Shown here one piece after another: positions 53,801 through 62,689 of a stretch of 64,000 nt of DNA. The translations under genes were made by a program, and so were the position numbers. Each line of letters starts with the position of its first letter. Position 1 is the first letter of the stretch. The DNA comes from Liolophura sinensis (lineage: Eukaryota; Mollusca; Polyplacophora; Chitonida; Chitonidae), in the NCBI RefSeq assembly GCF_032854445.1, contig NC_088298.1, positions 19,363,976-19,427,975 on the forward strand. The letters run 5' to 3'. A model generated the notes under the pieces. It was not told the DNA's origin and did not search any database. It saw only the letters and a list, made by a program, of their open reading frames with translations.

Positions 53801-56546
53801 TACAATAACATGTACATGTATAGCCTACAAACATCACAGTACCATCATTTTGGATTCATTAACGCTCTTGTTCATAGTCATCAATGTTCAGTTTATTTAC
53901 TCATTCATTTAATTTACGTTGAATGTCTTCCTACAGTGGTGGCCATCTATTTTATGGTTAGAGGAAACCTGACCGCCCGACATAAACCACTGACCTCTGG
54001 AAAATATTTATTTATTTATATATTTGACTGGTGTTTTACGCCTTAAGAATATTTCACTTAGCTTTATGGTGGGAGGACACCGGGCTGAGACCAGGGTGGA
54101 AACCCATGTTCATCCACAGAATGCTGGCAGACCATCCACCGGTTGCTGGCAGCCCTTCCCACGTACGGCAGGAGCCGAAGTCAGCATAAGCTGGACTTGA
54201 ACTCACAGTGAACGCATTGGTCCTGACTCACTGGTACGTTAACCACTTCAACGACACAGCCATATTGGTTACGACCGCTTTGAACTCACACTCTACACAC
54301 GACATATAAAAATATACACATCTTGATAATCTGCACATACATGCACGTGTACTACTCACTTCAAGCAAACCCGCTTTCGATTTCCTGAGTGCGTCACAAA
54401 TTTCTTTCGCGTCATTACTCAGGGACTTGAGTCTGTTAAATTTGAGCATGGTTTCCATGGGAACCCCTGACAATCCTGTTAAGGAACACATTTACCGCAC
54501 AGCTGACTGAATATTTTTCTGATTTATGTGGGTATGTATGGTTAAGATTTTAGGCTTAAACATTTTCAAGCTGTCTTAAGGAGCCATTTGGTGTGTGTAT
54601 ATATATATTGTGTCTTCAGAGTCCGTGCTGCTGCCACTAAAATATCATGCCGAAGACACCAGACTTGACACCTCACCCAGTCACCTTATACTGACACTGT
54701 GCCAATTATTCTGTTTCCTTAGTCTAACCTCTCAGCACTGAGTGACAAGCAAGGCAGCAATAAGTACCATTTTGGAAGTTTTTGGTTTGACCTGTCCAGG
54801 GTTTGATCCCATGATTCTACAGTCTTTTTTAGTCTACAAAAGCCGTTCACTATCCTGATTTCATGATTAAATGTTTTGTTTACAACTTAAGATCTCATTA
54901 TAAAATGAAGATACATCTGAAAGAATAGCTAACTTTAAAATTTTTTTTTTACAACTGTAAGATGGAAGCTGGACATGCACGGAATATGCAGATCGGGTTA
55001 GACACCTCAAGTCACCACTCTGAGTCTAATTCCACCCAGGACACGTCTATTTGCTGGTCTTGATTTATTAGAGAAAGTAATCATATCTATAGTTTGTATG
55101 TGTCTTATACATTTCAATCAATCAACCAAACTTACAATTAAACCACTTGGGTTGAACTTTAAACCATGGCAGTTGTATTTATTTATTTGATTGCTGACAG
55201 ACCTTTCTGAGCATGGCATGGCAACAGTAATGTCACACTACATAAAAGAACACTTTCAGTGCAATTTTTGTGCATTTTAAATTCGGAGACAAAGCTACAT
55301 CAGTTAGATTGGCCAATATTAGGGCTTCGCAAAAAGTGTAATTTTATCAGTCTACACAGAATATTGCCTCGAGAATATGCTTGAATAATTACCTTGTAAA
55401 TATTTGAAAAAGTTGAAGAATTACAGTACTCAAATCATAATTACCTTGTAAATATTTGAAAAAGTTGAAGAATTACAGTACTCAAATCATAATTACCTTG
55501 TAAATATTCGAAAAGGTTGAAGAATTACAGTACTCAAATCATTAGAAAGAGGATGATAATTAAAAATGTTAAGATTCCCTTCCCAATGTGACTGCCTAAT
55601 ATATAAGAGGCCAGGTTTGTGGGTGGGGCAAATCAGAGTGCCTGTAGTCAGGTAGTAAAGCACTGGACTTGGGCAGGCATCTGACAAACCTGCTGATGAT
55701 CAAGCAGTGAATTCTGGATTCATGCATATTCAGCTTCATTTGTAAAAGTCTTAACAGTCGCAATAAGTCAGTACTAAAACCATCTGAGCCCGCGAATTCC
55801 CCCCCCCCCCCCAAATAAGGTGACTAAACTTAGTACTACACTGATATTTGTCAATAACTAATCAAAAAGAATCAATCAGATTTTTGGTTCCATTAACTAA
55901 ATTAACACATCTGTTGAAATAAGGATACATCCATCGTCCAGTTTTATCTGTTCCTGAAGGAATTTGTCTCTGGCCAGGTTGATGTCTCCAAAGTAGTACT
56001 GTAAGACAGAGAAGTAGAAACTTTGCTTTACACTAGAGAACGATTCAACTTAAAAAATACAGATATCAAGCATATGAGCACACTTTTACTTTACACTCGC
56101 AAACAATTCAACTTAAAGAAGACAGAAATACATGTATTTTTTTTTTCTCTTCAATCGACATAACGGTTTAGGAAAAAGTTACTTGAGTTGACCTCCCGAC
56201 ACCCCCACGCCCCGGGAAAGTTCGGTCTAATAACTGAATAAATCCACCTAGTCTGTCCCCAGCTTACACTATCTGCTGCTCATCTTACCTCTACTTGTCT
56301 GATAATTTTATTCTCCTGTGCACTTGGCTCTTCCCCCTTATCTGTCTTCTCAGTGGGCACAACCACCTCCTCCACTTTAACTGTTACCGCGGCCGCTTCA
56401 CCATTCTCACCCCCACCTCCGTCAGCCTGTGGAGTTGCCTCCCCTTTGCTGACCTCCATCGTAATGCTCGGGGCAGACTCCTCAACCTTTACAGTTGTAG
56501 CTTCAGCTTTTTCTCCTCCATTAACCTTTTCCTGTACATCAGCCAT
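43324..56546 (-). CDS. SSB: La protein / SS-B autoantigen homologue (13 coding exons)
   Basis: Exons in transcript order: 56546-56289, 55998-55929, 54466-54360, 53509-53408, 52672-52565, 51205-51105, 50069-49974, 49374-49344, 49103-48963, 47602-47485, 46602-46484, 44803-44767, 43361-43324. All are GT-AG with matching phases, giving 441 residues (human La 408). La binds the UUU-OH end of RNA polymerase III transcripts, protects them and helps tRNA precursors fold, mainly in the nucleus. The La motif, RRM1 and RRM2 are all present in order. The gene is on the opposite strand to PTPN23 (tail to tail) and to prohibitin (head to head). An acceptor-like TTTTTTATAG 9-10 bases before the ATG implies at least one 5' non-coding exon. 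Confidence 0.94.
43695..44055 (-). mobile_element. SINE-B, full length, in La intron 12
   Basis: GAGTGAGTGAGTACTTGGGG tail, TTCCACCGCTCTTTTATC, and head AAGCTCTACCAACTGTGCC on +. It is in the same direction as La. Confidence 0.88.
45065..45205 (-). mobile_element. SINE-B, internally deleted
   Basis: Tail end TGCTTGGAGTTTAACGTCAT joins the head CAGAAGCTCTACCAACTGAA with the centre missing. Confidence 0.72.
45200..45425 (-). mobile_element. SINE-C copy in La intron 11
   Basis: ACACCAGATATGACAACCC, CATTATACTGACACTGGGC, and head GGATGCTCTAACCATCAGGC on +. It directly follows a SINE-B remnant. Confidence 0.8.
45884..46459. mobile_element. TTAA-flanked inverted-repeat element (MITE), La intron 11
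   Basis: Left terminus AGGAGAAGAAAACTTA (45888-45903) and right terminus TAAATTTTCTTCTCCT (46440-46455) are inverted complements at 15 of 16 positions, and TTAA flanks both (45884-45887 and 46456-46459). TTAA duplication is typical of piggyBac-type transposition. The 568-bp body has no transposase, only a 71-codon - strand frame. Its right end is 24 bases from the exon 11 donor. Confidence 0.7.
46484..49374 (-). CDS. SSB: La exons 8-11: RRM2 and basic tail
   Basis: Exon 8 is a 31-nt microexon ([10 protein letters not shown]). Exons 9-10 encode RRM2 ([21 protein letters not shown], then [20 protein letters not shown]), which as in human La lacks strong RNP motifs. Exon 11 gives [18 protein letters not shown] and the basic [16 protein letters not shown], a likely nuclear-localisation and RNA-chaperone segment. 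Confidence 0.92.
46940..47275 (+). mobile_element. SINE-B, near full length
   Basis: CAGGAGCGGTAGATCCAGGG to ACTCACTCACTC; the first part of the head is lost. La intron 10. Confidence 0.87.
47835..48005 (+). mobile_element. SINE-A 3' two-thirds
   Basis: CTCATGCTGGCGTCTTCTCC to GAGTATGGCGTAAAACGATT, La intron 9. Confidence 0.83.
48630..48752 (-). mobile_element. SINE-A, truncated
   Basis: GATTGGTGTTTTACGCCATA to ACCTTCCCACGTACGGC; ends abruptly. La intron 9. Confidence 0.83.
49974..53509 (-). CDS. SSB: La exons 4-7: RRM1 and following helix
   Basis: Residues about 146-281. RNP2 is SIYAKGL at the exon 4/5 join and RNP1 is FKGSVFVIY at the exon 5/6 join, both typical of La RRM1. The domain closes with [20 protein letters not shown], the charged linker helix found in metazoan La. 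Exon 7's acceptor abuts a tandem array that contains copies of the acceptor and of the KDDYFK codons. Confidence 0.93.
50070..50385 (-). repeat. Tandem array of La exon 7 3' splice site
   Basis: About nine 31-36-bp units follow the true exon boundary. On the - strand each unit carries TTTTACAG|AGATGATTATTTCA, or a close variant, which is the polypyrimidine tract, acceptor and first 14 coding bases of exon 7. Some units have decayed AGs (for example TTACC or TTATAG). Confidence 0.9.
50790..51000 (-). mobile_element. Possible tRNA-derived SINE
   Basis: On the - strand a B-box-like GTTTGAATCC (GGATTCAAAC on +) sits about 35 bases inside TTGGTCAGAACCTTGACCAG. No second copy was matched, so the family is unknown. 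Confidence 0.3.
51235..51410 (-). mobile_element. SINE-A, near full length
   Basis: TTATTTGATTGATGTTTTAT, GTACCACTACAGTCAGCATT, ending in GAGCTGGACTTGACAC on +. Its tail starts about 30 bases upstream of the La exon 6 acceptor, on the intron side. Confidence 0.85.
51765..52395. repeat. Minisatellite, about 62-bp unit, La intron 5
   Basis: About ten units of CTTCAAACAACTGTAATCTT plus GGCTTCACTTCCATACTCCT, with variants. Frames on both strands are artefacts. Confidence 0.93.
52808..53030. repeat. 24-bp tandem repeat, La intron 4
   Basis: About nine copies of TTTTTGAACTGAAATGTTAC plus ACCA, starting about 140 bases upstream (transcript sense) of La exon 5. Confidence 0.9.
54005..54240 (-). mobile_element. 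SINE-A, near full length
   Basis: TTATTTATTTATATATTTGA tail, TGGTGTTTTACGCC, CTGGACTTGAACTCACAGTG on +. One internal segment is duplicated (two CCACAG/CCACCGG-type blocks). La intron 3. Confidence 0.8.
54360..56546 (-). CDS. SSB: La exons 1-3: acidic N-terminus and La motif
   Basis: Exon 1 (56289-56546) encodes 86 residues rich in Glu, Val and Gly (for example [20 protein letters not shown]). This extension puts the La motif at residue about 80, whereas in human La it begins near residue 10. The motif reads [19 protein letters not shown], then [20 protein letters not shown] across exons 1-3. Residues known to pinch the RNA 3' end in human La (Gln, the Tyr pair, Asp, Phe of QxxYYFxDxNLxxDxF) are conserved. 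The Trp codon is split between exons 2 and 3. Confidence 0.92.
54600..54840 (-). mobile_element. SINE-C copy in La intron 2
   Basis: (TA)n at 54600-54610, GAAGACACCAGACTTGACAC, TTATACTGACACTGTGCC, then GGGTTTGATCCCATG; the tRNA head is decayed. Confidence 0.7.
55225..55541. mobile_element. MITE-D copy 3 with tandemly amplified end
   Basis: Interior CGGAGACAAAGCTACATCAG and GCTTCGCAAAAAGTGTAATT match copies 1 and 2. The right terminal 52 bp (AATTACCTTGTAAATATTTG plus GAAGAATTACAGTACTC) is repeated three times, starting at 55387, 55439 and 55491. Confidence 0.7.
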
Positions 56547-56559
56547 TTGCTTAAGCTAT

Positions 56560-57498
56560 AAAAAACAGAAAAAAACATTTTTGCAGAAATTGACTGTTGT
56601 CGGGTATGACAGTGGTACATTTCGTAGCCTGAGGTCTTCACATTAAGCTAAAGGATTTATGCCCCTATCACAGGGTGGTCATAACTTCAACAATAAGCTA
56701 ATATGCTAGTGACACTTGATTGAAAATAGGCCTTTATACTGAATGGAAAGCCAGTACTTTGTTTTCTGACTTGTTATACCATCATTCCATGGTTGAACAG
56801 TTCAGTCTCCTTACTAATTTCACTAGCTTTTACTCTGTAGTACTCTGTCTATCAGCACACCAACAGGATAATGTAGCTACAATAAATGCTCCCTCAGTGT
56901 AATACTGGACACACAGACACCAGACAGGACACCCTACTGACAGCACCTGTACTTATTTCACCAAGCTAAATGTTGAATTTTACCTGGATGTTGTAACCGT
57001 CTGATATTAACAAAAATAAAAAAAAAAGCATCCATGTCAATTAATACCAGAACTGTTTTTGACCTAACGGCATTTCCTTTTGGCTCTGCTCCTAACAAGA
57101 CTTTATTAGCAGATCACTGATTAACACTGTCACTCTTAATTAAGACTTACTCCTGACTTTAAATACTCCACTTTGAAAGAAGAAATATAAGTAAACTACC
57201 TTAATACATAAAACACTTACGTGTTGTAACAATGGACTTAACACATCAGGTACATTTATCAGCATCATAAAACGAAAATCGACTTTCACTTTCAAATTTT
57301 AAAATGAAGAATAAAATCAACAGGTTATTGTCAGGATTTCACAGGACTGAAAGTAAAAAAGTTCTCCCAGAAAAGAAAATAAATACGTTAAAAAAAAGTT
57401 GAATCATACAGTATGAGTCGTGAGTAGCCCAGAAGATTTTCACGACTAACTCCTGCACAGCCACTTCACAGAATTCGTTCCGTCCACGTGGGACTCAC
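56560..57498 (-). other. Probable 5' intron of La
   Basis: No coding exon is seen upstream of the La ATG exon. Candidate - strand donors for a 5' non-coding exon are CAC|GTAAGT at 57220 and AAC|GTGAGT at 57498. RNA evidence is needed to choose between them. Confidence 0.35.
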
Positions 57499-58128
57499 GT
57501 TGTTCTATTGATGTATCAAAATGAAACCAATCTTTGATTCCTGCGCTCGTATCTCAACGTTTCATAAAGATTTCAACAGCTCTGGACAAATACTCTTCAC
57601 ATTACCCTGTAGTGAATACATTCATTTCAAGTGTCTGTCAGTTCTGGCTATATCTCTGTCCTCACTTACCGGTTTATATATTCCAAATGTTTTCACCATA
57701 CACAAAATTTGTTTCATCAACACCGGAAGTCGGGAGGGTTTTATTTATTTTCAAACCCAAACGTAGCAATATATTCGAAATATGCAAAATAAGACAGGCC
57801 GATATTAATATTTTCTTATGAATTACAAGAAACAATCAAATGATTTTATTTTACCTGTTATCTTTGAAAATGAACTACCAAAATGTTGCCTACATATTTT
57901 ATTTCAGCCGTAGCATTTTCGGTTTTTCTATAAGTGGCTATATTCAATTCGCTTCACCGCGCATGCTCAGGTGTAATTACAGACAACCCATGCGGTCGGG
58001 CAAAATTTGTGGATCGTAGTTTCATGTATAAGGTTTTACGTATTAAGGGTATTAATTTGATGTATTTACGCTGCATTAGTTAAGGTGTATATTCTTTTCT
58101 CGTTAACTCAATCACAGACGCCTTGAAA
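57499..58128. promoter_or_regulatory. Probable bidirectional promoter, La / prohibitin
   Basis: The two genes are divergent with fewer than 1.6 kb between their start codons. Motifs seen: E-box CACGTG at 57485-57490 (just outside), ETS-type CCGGAAGT at 57723-57730, and GCGCATGCTC at 57959-57968, a partial NRF-1 palindrome. TTAACTCAATCACAG just before the prohibitin ATG looks like an acceptor, so prohibitin may also have a 5' non-coding exon here. The motif roles are inferred. Confidence 0.4.
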
Positions 58129-61100
58129 ATGGCGCAAAGGCTGTTTGGAGCGATAGGGAAAATCGGTATCGGTCTTGCCATCACAGGAGGGGTCGTTCAA
58201 ACTGCACTTTTCAATGGTACAGATTGTTCGTTTTGTGTGACAAAACTTGGCTTCTATGTGTTTTTCTTAGGTCATGTGTATGTTTGACAGTAAAACTGTG
58301 CGAGTTATGATCAACTGGCATAAATAATGCCAAATCAGCTAGTGTTTACGTCTGTCAAATTTCATCATACATGTAAATGTCACACTGCCAGGTGAAGGTC
58401 ATAATTGCTTTGGGAATTTTTAAAAATTTGTTGTGTTGAAAGAATTTATGTGTCAATTTTTAGTAATAACGTAAATAACTCATCATAGTTGTGGAGAGGA
58501 GGGAGATATTTCTCAGTGGTAAGATGCAAGACTTGGTCTAATGGACAGAGTCAGCATTTCAGCAGACCTGAGAGTTCATGCAGATATGGACGAGAGAGGT
58601 TGAGGGCTCTCGCAGACCAATGTAGGTATAAGGCAAGATAAGGGCTTCCAGCAACCTATGGATGGTTATGGGTTTCTCTCGAGCTCTGCTCGGTTTCCTC
58701 CCACCATAATGCTGGCCACTGTCATATAAGTGAAATATTCTTGAGTGCGGCGTAAAACACCAATCAAATAAATAAATTATAGACATAAGAAGTAAAGGTA
58801 TGAAACAACTTTGATCGACGCAACACAATGTTTCTGAAATTAAAAGAATAAAACCTTCAGCCCCCAATTTTTCACTTGTTTTCCTACCTGGGGCTATTAT
58901 CTGCTCGAATCCATCATTAGAATTTCCAGATCAATTCTATTTTATGTAAGTAATGCTTATATGTGCTGTCTGAGCCCGCTTCTTGCCACTCGTGAGCATG
59001 AGAAAGTAGTTAGGCCAAGTAAGGAAAGTCGCATCACAGAATAGCTGTCCAGACAAGATATTGGGCCTGTCCAAATGAGCGATTGTGCATTTCCAGATGA
59101 CAGATTGGCCTGTTCAGATGAGAAATTAACCTGTCCAAATGAAAGAACATAAAAGATGGACAACTGATGAGATTTAGGGTGCCCAGATGAGAGTTACTTA
59201 TCTAGAAGCTGTCTAAATGAGGTCCAGAACATGCCTCCAAAGTGCTGCTGCCATTGAAGTATCACTCCGAAGGCACCAAATATGACATGCCACCCAGCCA
59301 CATTATACTGACAGTGGGTAACCAGTCTGGTTTCCTTACTCTAACCTTTCAGTGCAGAGCAACAAGCACCATGTTTAAAGTCTCAACTTACAGGTGGATG
59401 ATCTAACCCTTAGGCCACCAAAGCAGTCGATTTTGTATTATAATTCATAGCTGAATACATGTAGTTTAAAATGGCTATATCTCTCAGATCTACATTCTTC
59501 TGATGTTTTCAGTGGACGGTGGGCACAGAGCTGTGATATTTGACAGGTTCCGTGGTGTACAGGAGACAGTTGTTGGGGAGGGAACACACTTCCTTATCCC
59601 CTGGGTCCAAAAGCCTATTATTTTTGATTGCCGGAGTCGACCCAGAAATGTTCCAGTCATCACAGGAAGTAAAGGTGAGAATGAAGAAAGATTAGTCCAC
59701 GTTGCATGGTTCCCAAAAGCTCTAGAAATGCTTGTCATGATGCTTATAAAAGTGTAATAGAAGCAAAATTTACGTTTGAAACAAACAATATTCCACTCAC
59801 TAAACTGTTTAATACAATGTACTGTTGTATCAGCTACCAGCGAATGGTAATGCGTTTCCCCCAAGCTATGCCTGCTTTCCTCATAGAGTGTCATCTAAGG
59901 CAAAAGTTATAAATAAAGCCACTGTCTTATTCACATATTAGTTGGAAGAGCGCCCTCTTCTGGGGTAGTGGATCAAGGGTCAGTCCTGGGTTGGGTCACA
60001 CCTTAGGCCTTGAAAGAGGAAGTTGTAACTTTCTCGCTTGGCGTTCAGCATGAATGGGATAGTACATTAACTGATTGACCTGTGTCAGTATTATGGCTCG
60101 GGTGGGATGGCTTACTTGCCCTAGATAAGTTAAGCAGCACTAGATAAAAGAACGGTGGAAATCCGTCCTGCAACAAGGAGGCACATTACGTGCACTACAA
60201 GGACTCCTTTGTCGTCTTATGACTGAAAAATTGTTAAGTACAACGTTAAACCCGAAGCGCTTTCTCACTCACTCTTATTCACACCTGTATGATACTCGTT
60301 GTATTTGTGAGAACTTTTGTCTATGCTAGCATTAGAGTGGAAGCCTGGTGAGACTGTTTCATATGATACATGATACCACAGTTAAATGATTTTTTTTTTT
60401 TTTTTTGATTGGTGTTTTACGCCGTACTCAAGAATATTTCACTTATACGACGGCGGCCAGCATTATGGTGGGTGGAAACCGGGCACAGCCCGGGGGAAAC
60501 CCACGACCATCCGCAGGTTGCTGGCAGATGGTCGTGGGTTTCCCCCAGCCATCTGCCAGCAACCTGCGGATGGTCGTGGGTTTCCCCCGGCGATCCGCAG
60601 GTTGCTGAGTGGGAAAGTTCATCAGTAACTTGCCTTAGGCCGGTACTATTTTTCCATATTCCGGCACCCTTAAAACTAACAGTCTTTGTACGTGTATAAG
60701 TTAAAAATTCATGAGTTTGGCGCTAAACGAGAATTAAATAAATGCGTAAATAAATACATACATATAATGTACTAACATAGATTGGAGTTTGTTATTTCTT
60801 CATTTGCCTTTTGGCCAAATGGTATAGCTATGCAAGTAAATTGCATTGAATTCTATAAAAGATCCTTGTATTTCTGCGTTTTTTCTCTTGACAGATTTAC
60901 AGAATGTCAACATCACCTTACGTATTTTATTCCGACCGGTGATCAACCACTTGCCCAAAATGTACACAAATCTTGGTGTGGATTATGACGAAAGAGTGCT
61001 GCCTTCCATTACCACAGAGGTTCTCAAAGCTGTAGTGGTAAGTACTAGATTTGAACTCTGACACGGAAACAGTTAGCTCAAGACGAGGGAGAACACTGGC

Positions 61101-62442
61101 CAGATGCCATGAACAACTATTCATATATAGACAGTTAAGCTAGAGTAAGTTGTGGATGTCACAGTCTCACCCAAGGGAGCATTTTCACTGGTGGTTTGTG
61201 TGCCAACATCTACTGACATATTTCCTGTTGAAGATTGCAGTTGTATATAAACTTTAAATAATTTCAAAACATACAATTTCAAGATCATGGTGCCATGGAG
61301 TGATTGTTCAAAAAAGAAAACAAAAATTGTAATAATTCGGAAACAGAGATTTGTTCTATCTCTTCGTCAAATTGTAAATAACATTGTGAAGTAGAAGACA
61401 AAAGAATAACTAAGATGCATAGTTACATCATATTTTGAAAGTTGCAGATTCTAAATCTGTGGATCTGCCAGCAATCTGCAGATGGTTGTGGGTTTCTGCA
61501 GGGTTCTAACCATTTGAGAAGAAAGAAACTCAATATTCCTACTACAATTACATATATATTGACTAAAATGAGCAGACCAGGTGGCCCAGAATATTTTTCT
61601 CTGGTCATTCCAGTGTGATGTCATTGTTCTGTTGTTGTTAAAGTTGACTGTTCTTGCCACTCATATCTCCTCCCCTCTCTATGACCGGCCCAGAAAGAGT
61701 CACACCTAAGACTTTAAAAGAGGAAGTTGTAACTTCCTCGCTTGGCGTTCAGCATGAAGGGGATAGTGCAACCACTGGTTGACCTGTATCAGTATAATGG
61801 CTCGGGCGGGGCGGCTTACTTGCCTTCGGTAAGTCGTCTCAGTGAAGCAGCACTAAATAAAAGAGCGGTGGAAATCCGTCCTGCAACAAGGAGGCACATT
61901 ACACGTACATGCACCCTAATGATTCCTTCGTCGTCATATGACTGAAAAATTGTTGAGTACGACGTTAAACCCCAAGCACTCACTCACTCCCCTCTCTATA
62001 GTGTGAAATCGTGATATTGGACAGTGTTTTGTTACAGTGACCTGTACATGTAAGTGCCCTAAATAACATTAAATTTCACCCCTGACTAAATTGCCTATTT
62101 TTCCTGAGAGTTCTATTGAGTTTAGAAGAATGTTTGGCAGTTTGCGTGAAAAATAGAATGATTCTGCAGGAAAGTTGTATATTTCAGCACTAAAAATAAG
62201 ACTTGGAGACATTTATTTGCCTCAAAAAATGCACTTTTGTGGGCGAAATTTTAAGCCATTTTGAGGTAAATGAAACTTTTAAGATGACCATTATTGATAT
62301 TCTCTGATGTCCTTGTGTATTACAGGCCCAGTTTGACGCCAGTGAGTTAATCACAAACAGAGAAATTGTGTCGCAGAGAGTCAGCGAGGAGTTGACAGAC
62401 AGAGCGGGTACATTTGGACTGATTCTGGATGACATCTCTCTG
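58129..62442 (+). CDS. PHB1: Prohibitin-1, first four coding exons (partial)
   Basis: Exons 58129-58216, 59513-59674, 60895-61037 and 62326-62442 join in frame to 170 codons of the usual 270 or so. The protein forms ring complexes with prohibitin-2 in the inner mitochondrial membrane and chaperones respiratory-chain subunits. The N-terminus [15 protein letters not shown], then [14 protein letters not shown] is the family's membrane-inserting segment. The PHB/SPFH domain follows ([86 protein letters not shown]). It stops at a GT donor after LILDDISL. The remaining coiled-coil exons must lie to the right: none is seen from 62443 to the window end. Confidence 0.95.
58615..58780 (+). mobile_element. 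SINE-A 3' part
   Basis: CAGCAACCTATGGATGGTTA to CAATCAAATAAATAAATTAT, prohibitin intron 1. Confidence 0.85.
59225..59430 (-). mobile_element. SINE-C copy
   Basis: GAAGGCACCAAATATGACAT, CATTATACTGACAGTGGG, head GATGATCTAACCCTTAGGCC on +. Prohibitin intron 1. Confidence 0.75.
59945..60277 (+). mobile_element. SINE-B, near full length
   Basis: GGATCAAGGGTCAGTCCTGG to CGCTTTCTCACTCACTC, prohibitin intron 2. Confidence 0.87.
60392..60625 (-). mobile_element. SINE-A rearranged into a palindrome
   Basis: A normal reverse-oriented start (poly(T), GATTGGTGTTTTACGCCGTA, GGCGGCCAGCATTATGGTGG) is followed by an internal inverted duplication: perfect 40-bp arms at 60492-60531 and 60549-60588 with a 17-base loop. 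The head is lost. Confidence 0.9.
61460..61515 (+). mobile_element. SINE-A central fragment
   Basis: GATCTGCCAGCAATCTGCAG, then GGTTGTGGGTTTCTGCAGGG only. Confidence 0.55.
61690..61990 (+). mobile_element. SINE-B, head-truncated, otherwise well preserved
   Basis: AGAGTCACACCTAAGACTTT to GCACTCACTCACTC. Prohibitin intron 3. Confidence 0.9.
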
Positions 62443-62534
62443 GTAAAATGAAACACTTGTTATTCCCTAAAACTGAACTTTAAGGACATGGGCTGATTTC
62501 TTAAAAAAAAAAATATAGCTGGTATCTATTTCCC

Positions 62535-62680
62535 AGTGCCTCTCCGGCCACAAATGGGAAGGTCTTGCAGCAACCTGCGGATGATCATGGGCTTCCCCCG
62601 GTCTCTGCTGGTGGCCGTCATATAAGTGAAATATTCTTGAGTAGCTGTAAAACAACCAATCAAATAAATAAATAAATATT
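62535..62680 (+). mobile_element. SINE-A 3' part, internally deleted
   Basis: CTCTCCGGCCACAAATGGGA to CAATCAAATAAATAAATAAA, prohibitin intron 4. Confidence 0.85.
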
Positions 62681-62689
62681 TATCATTGA

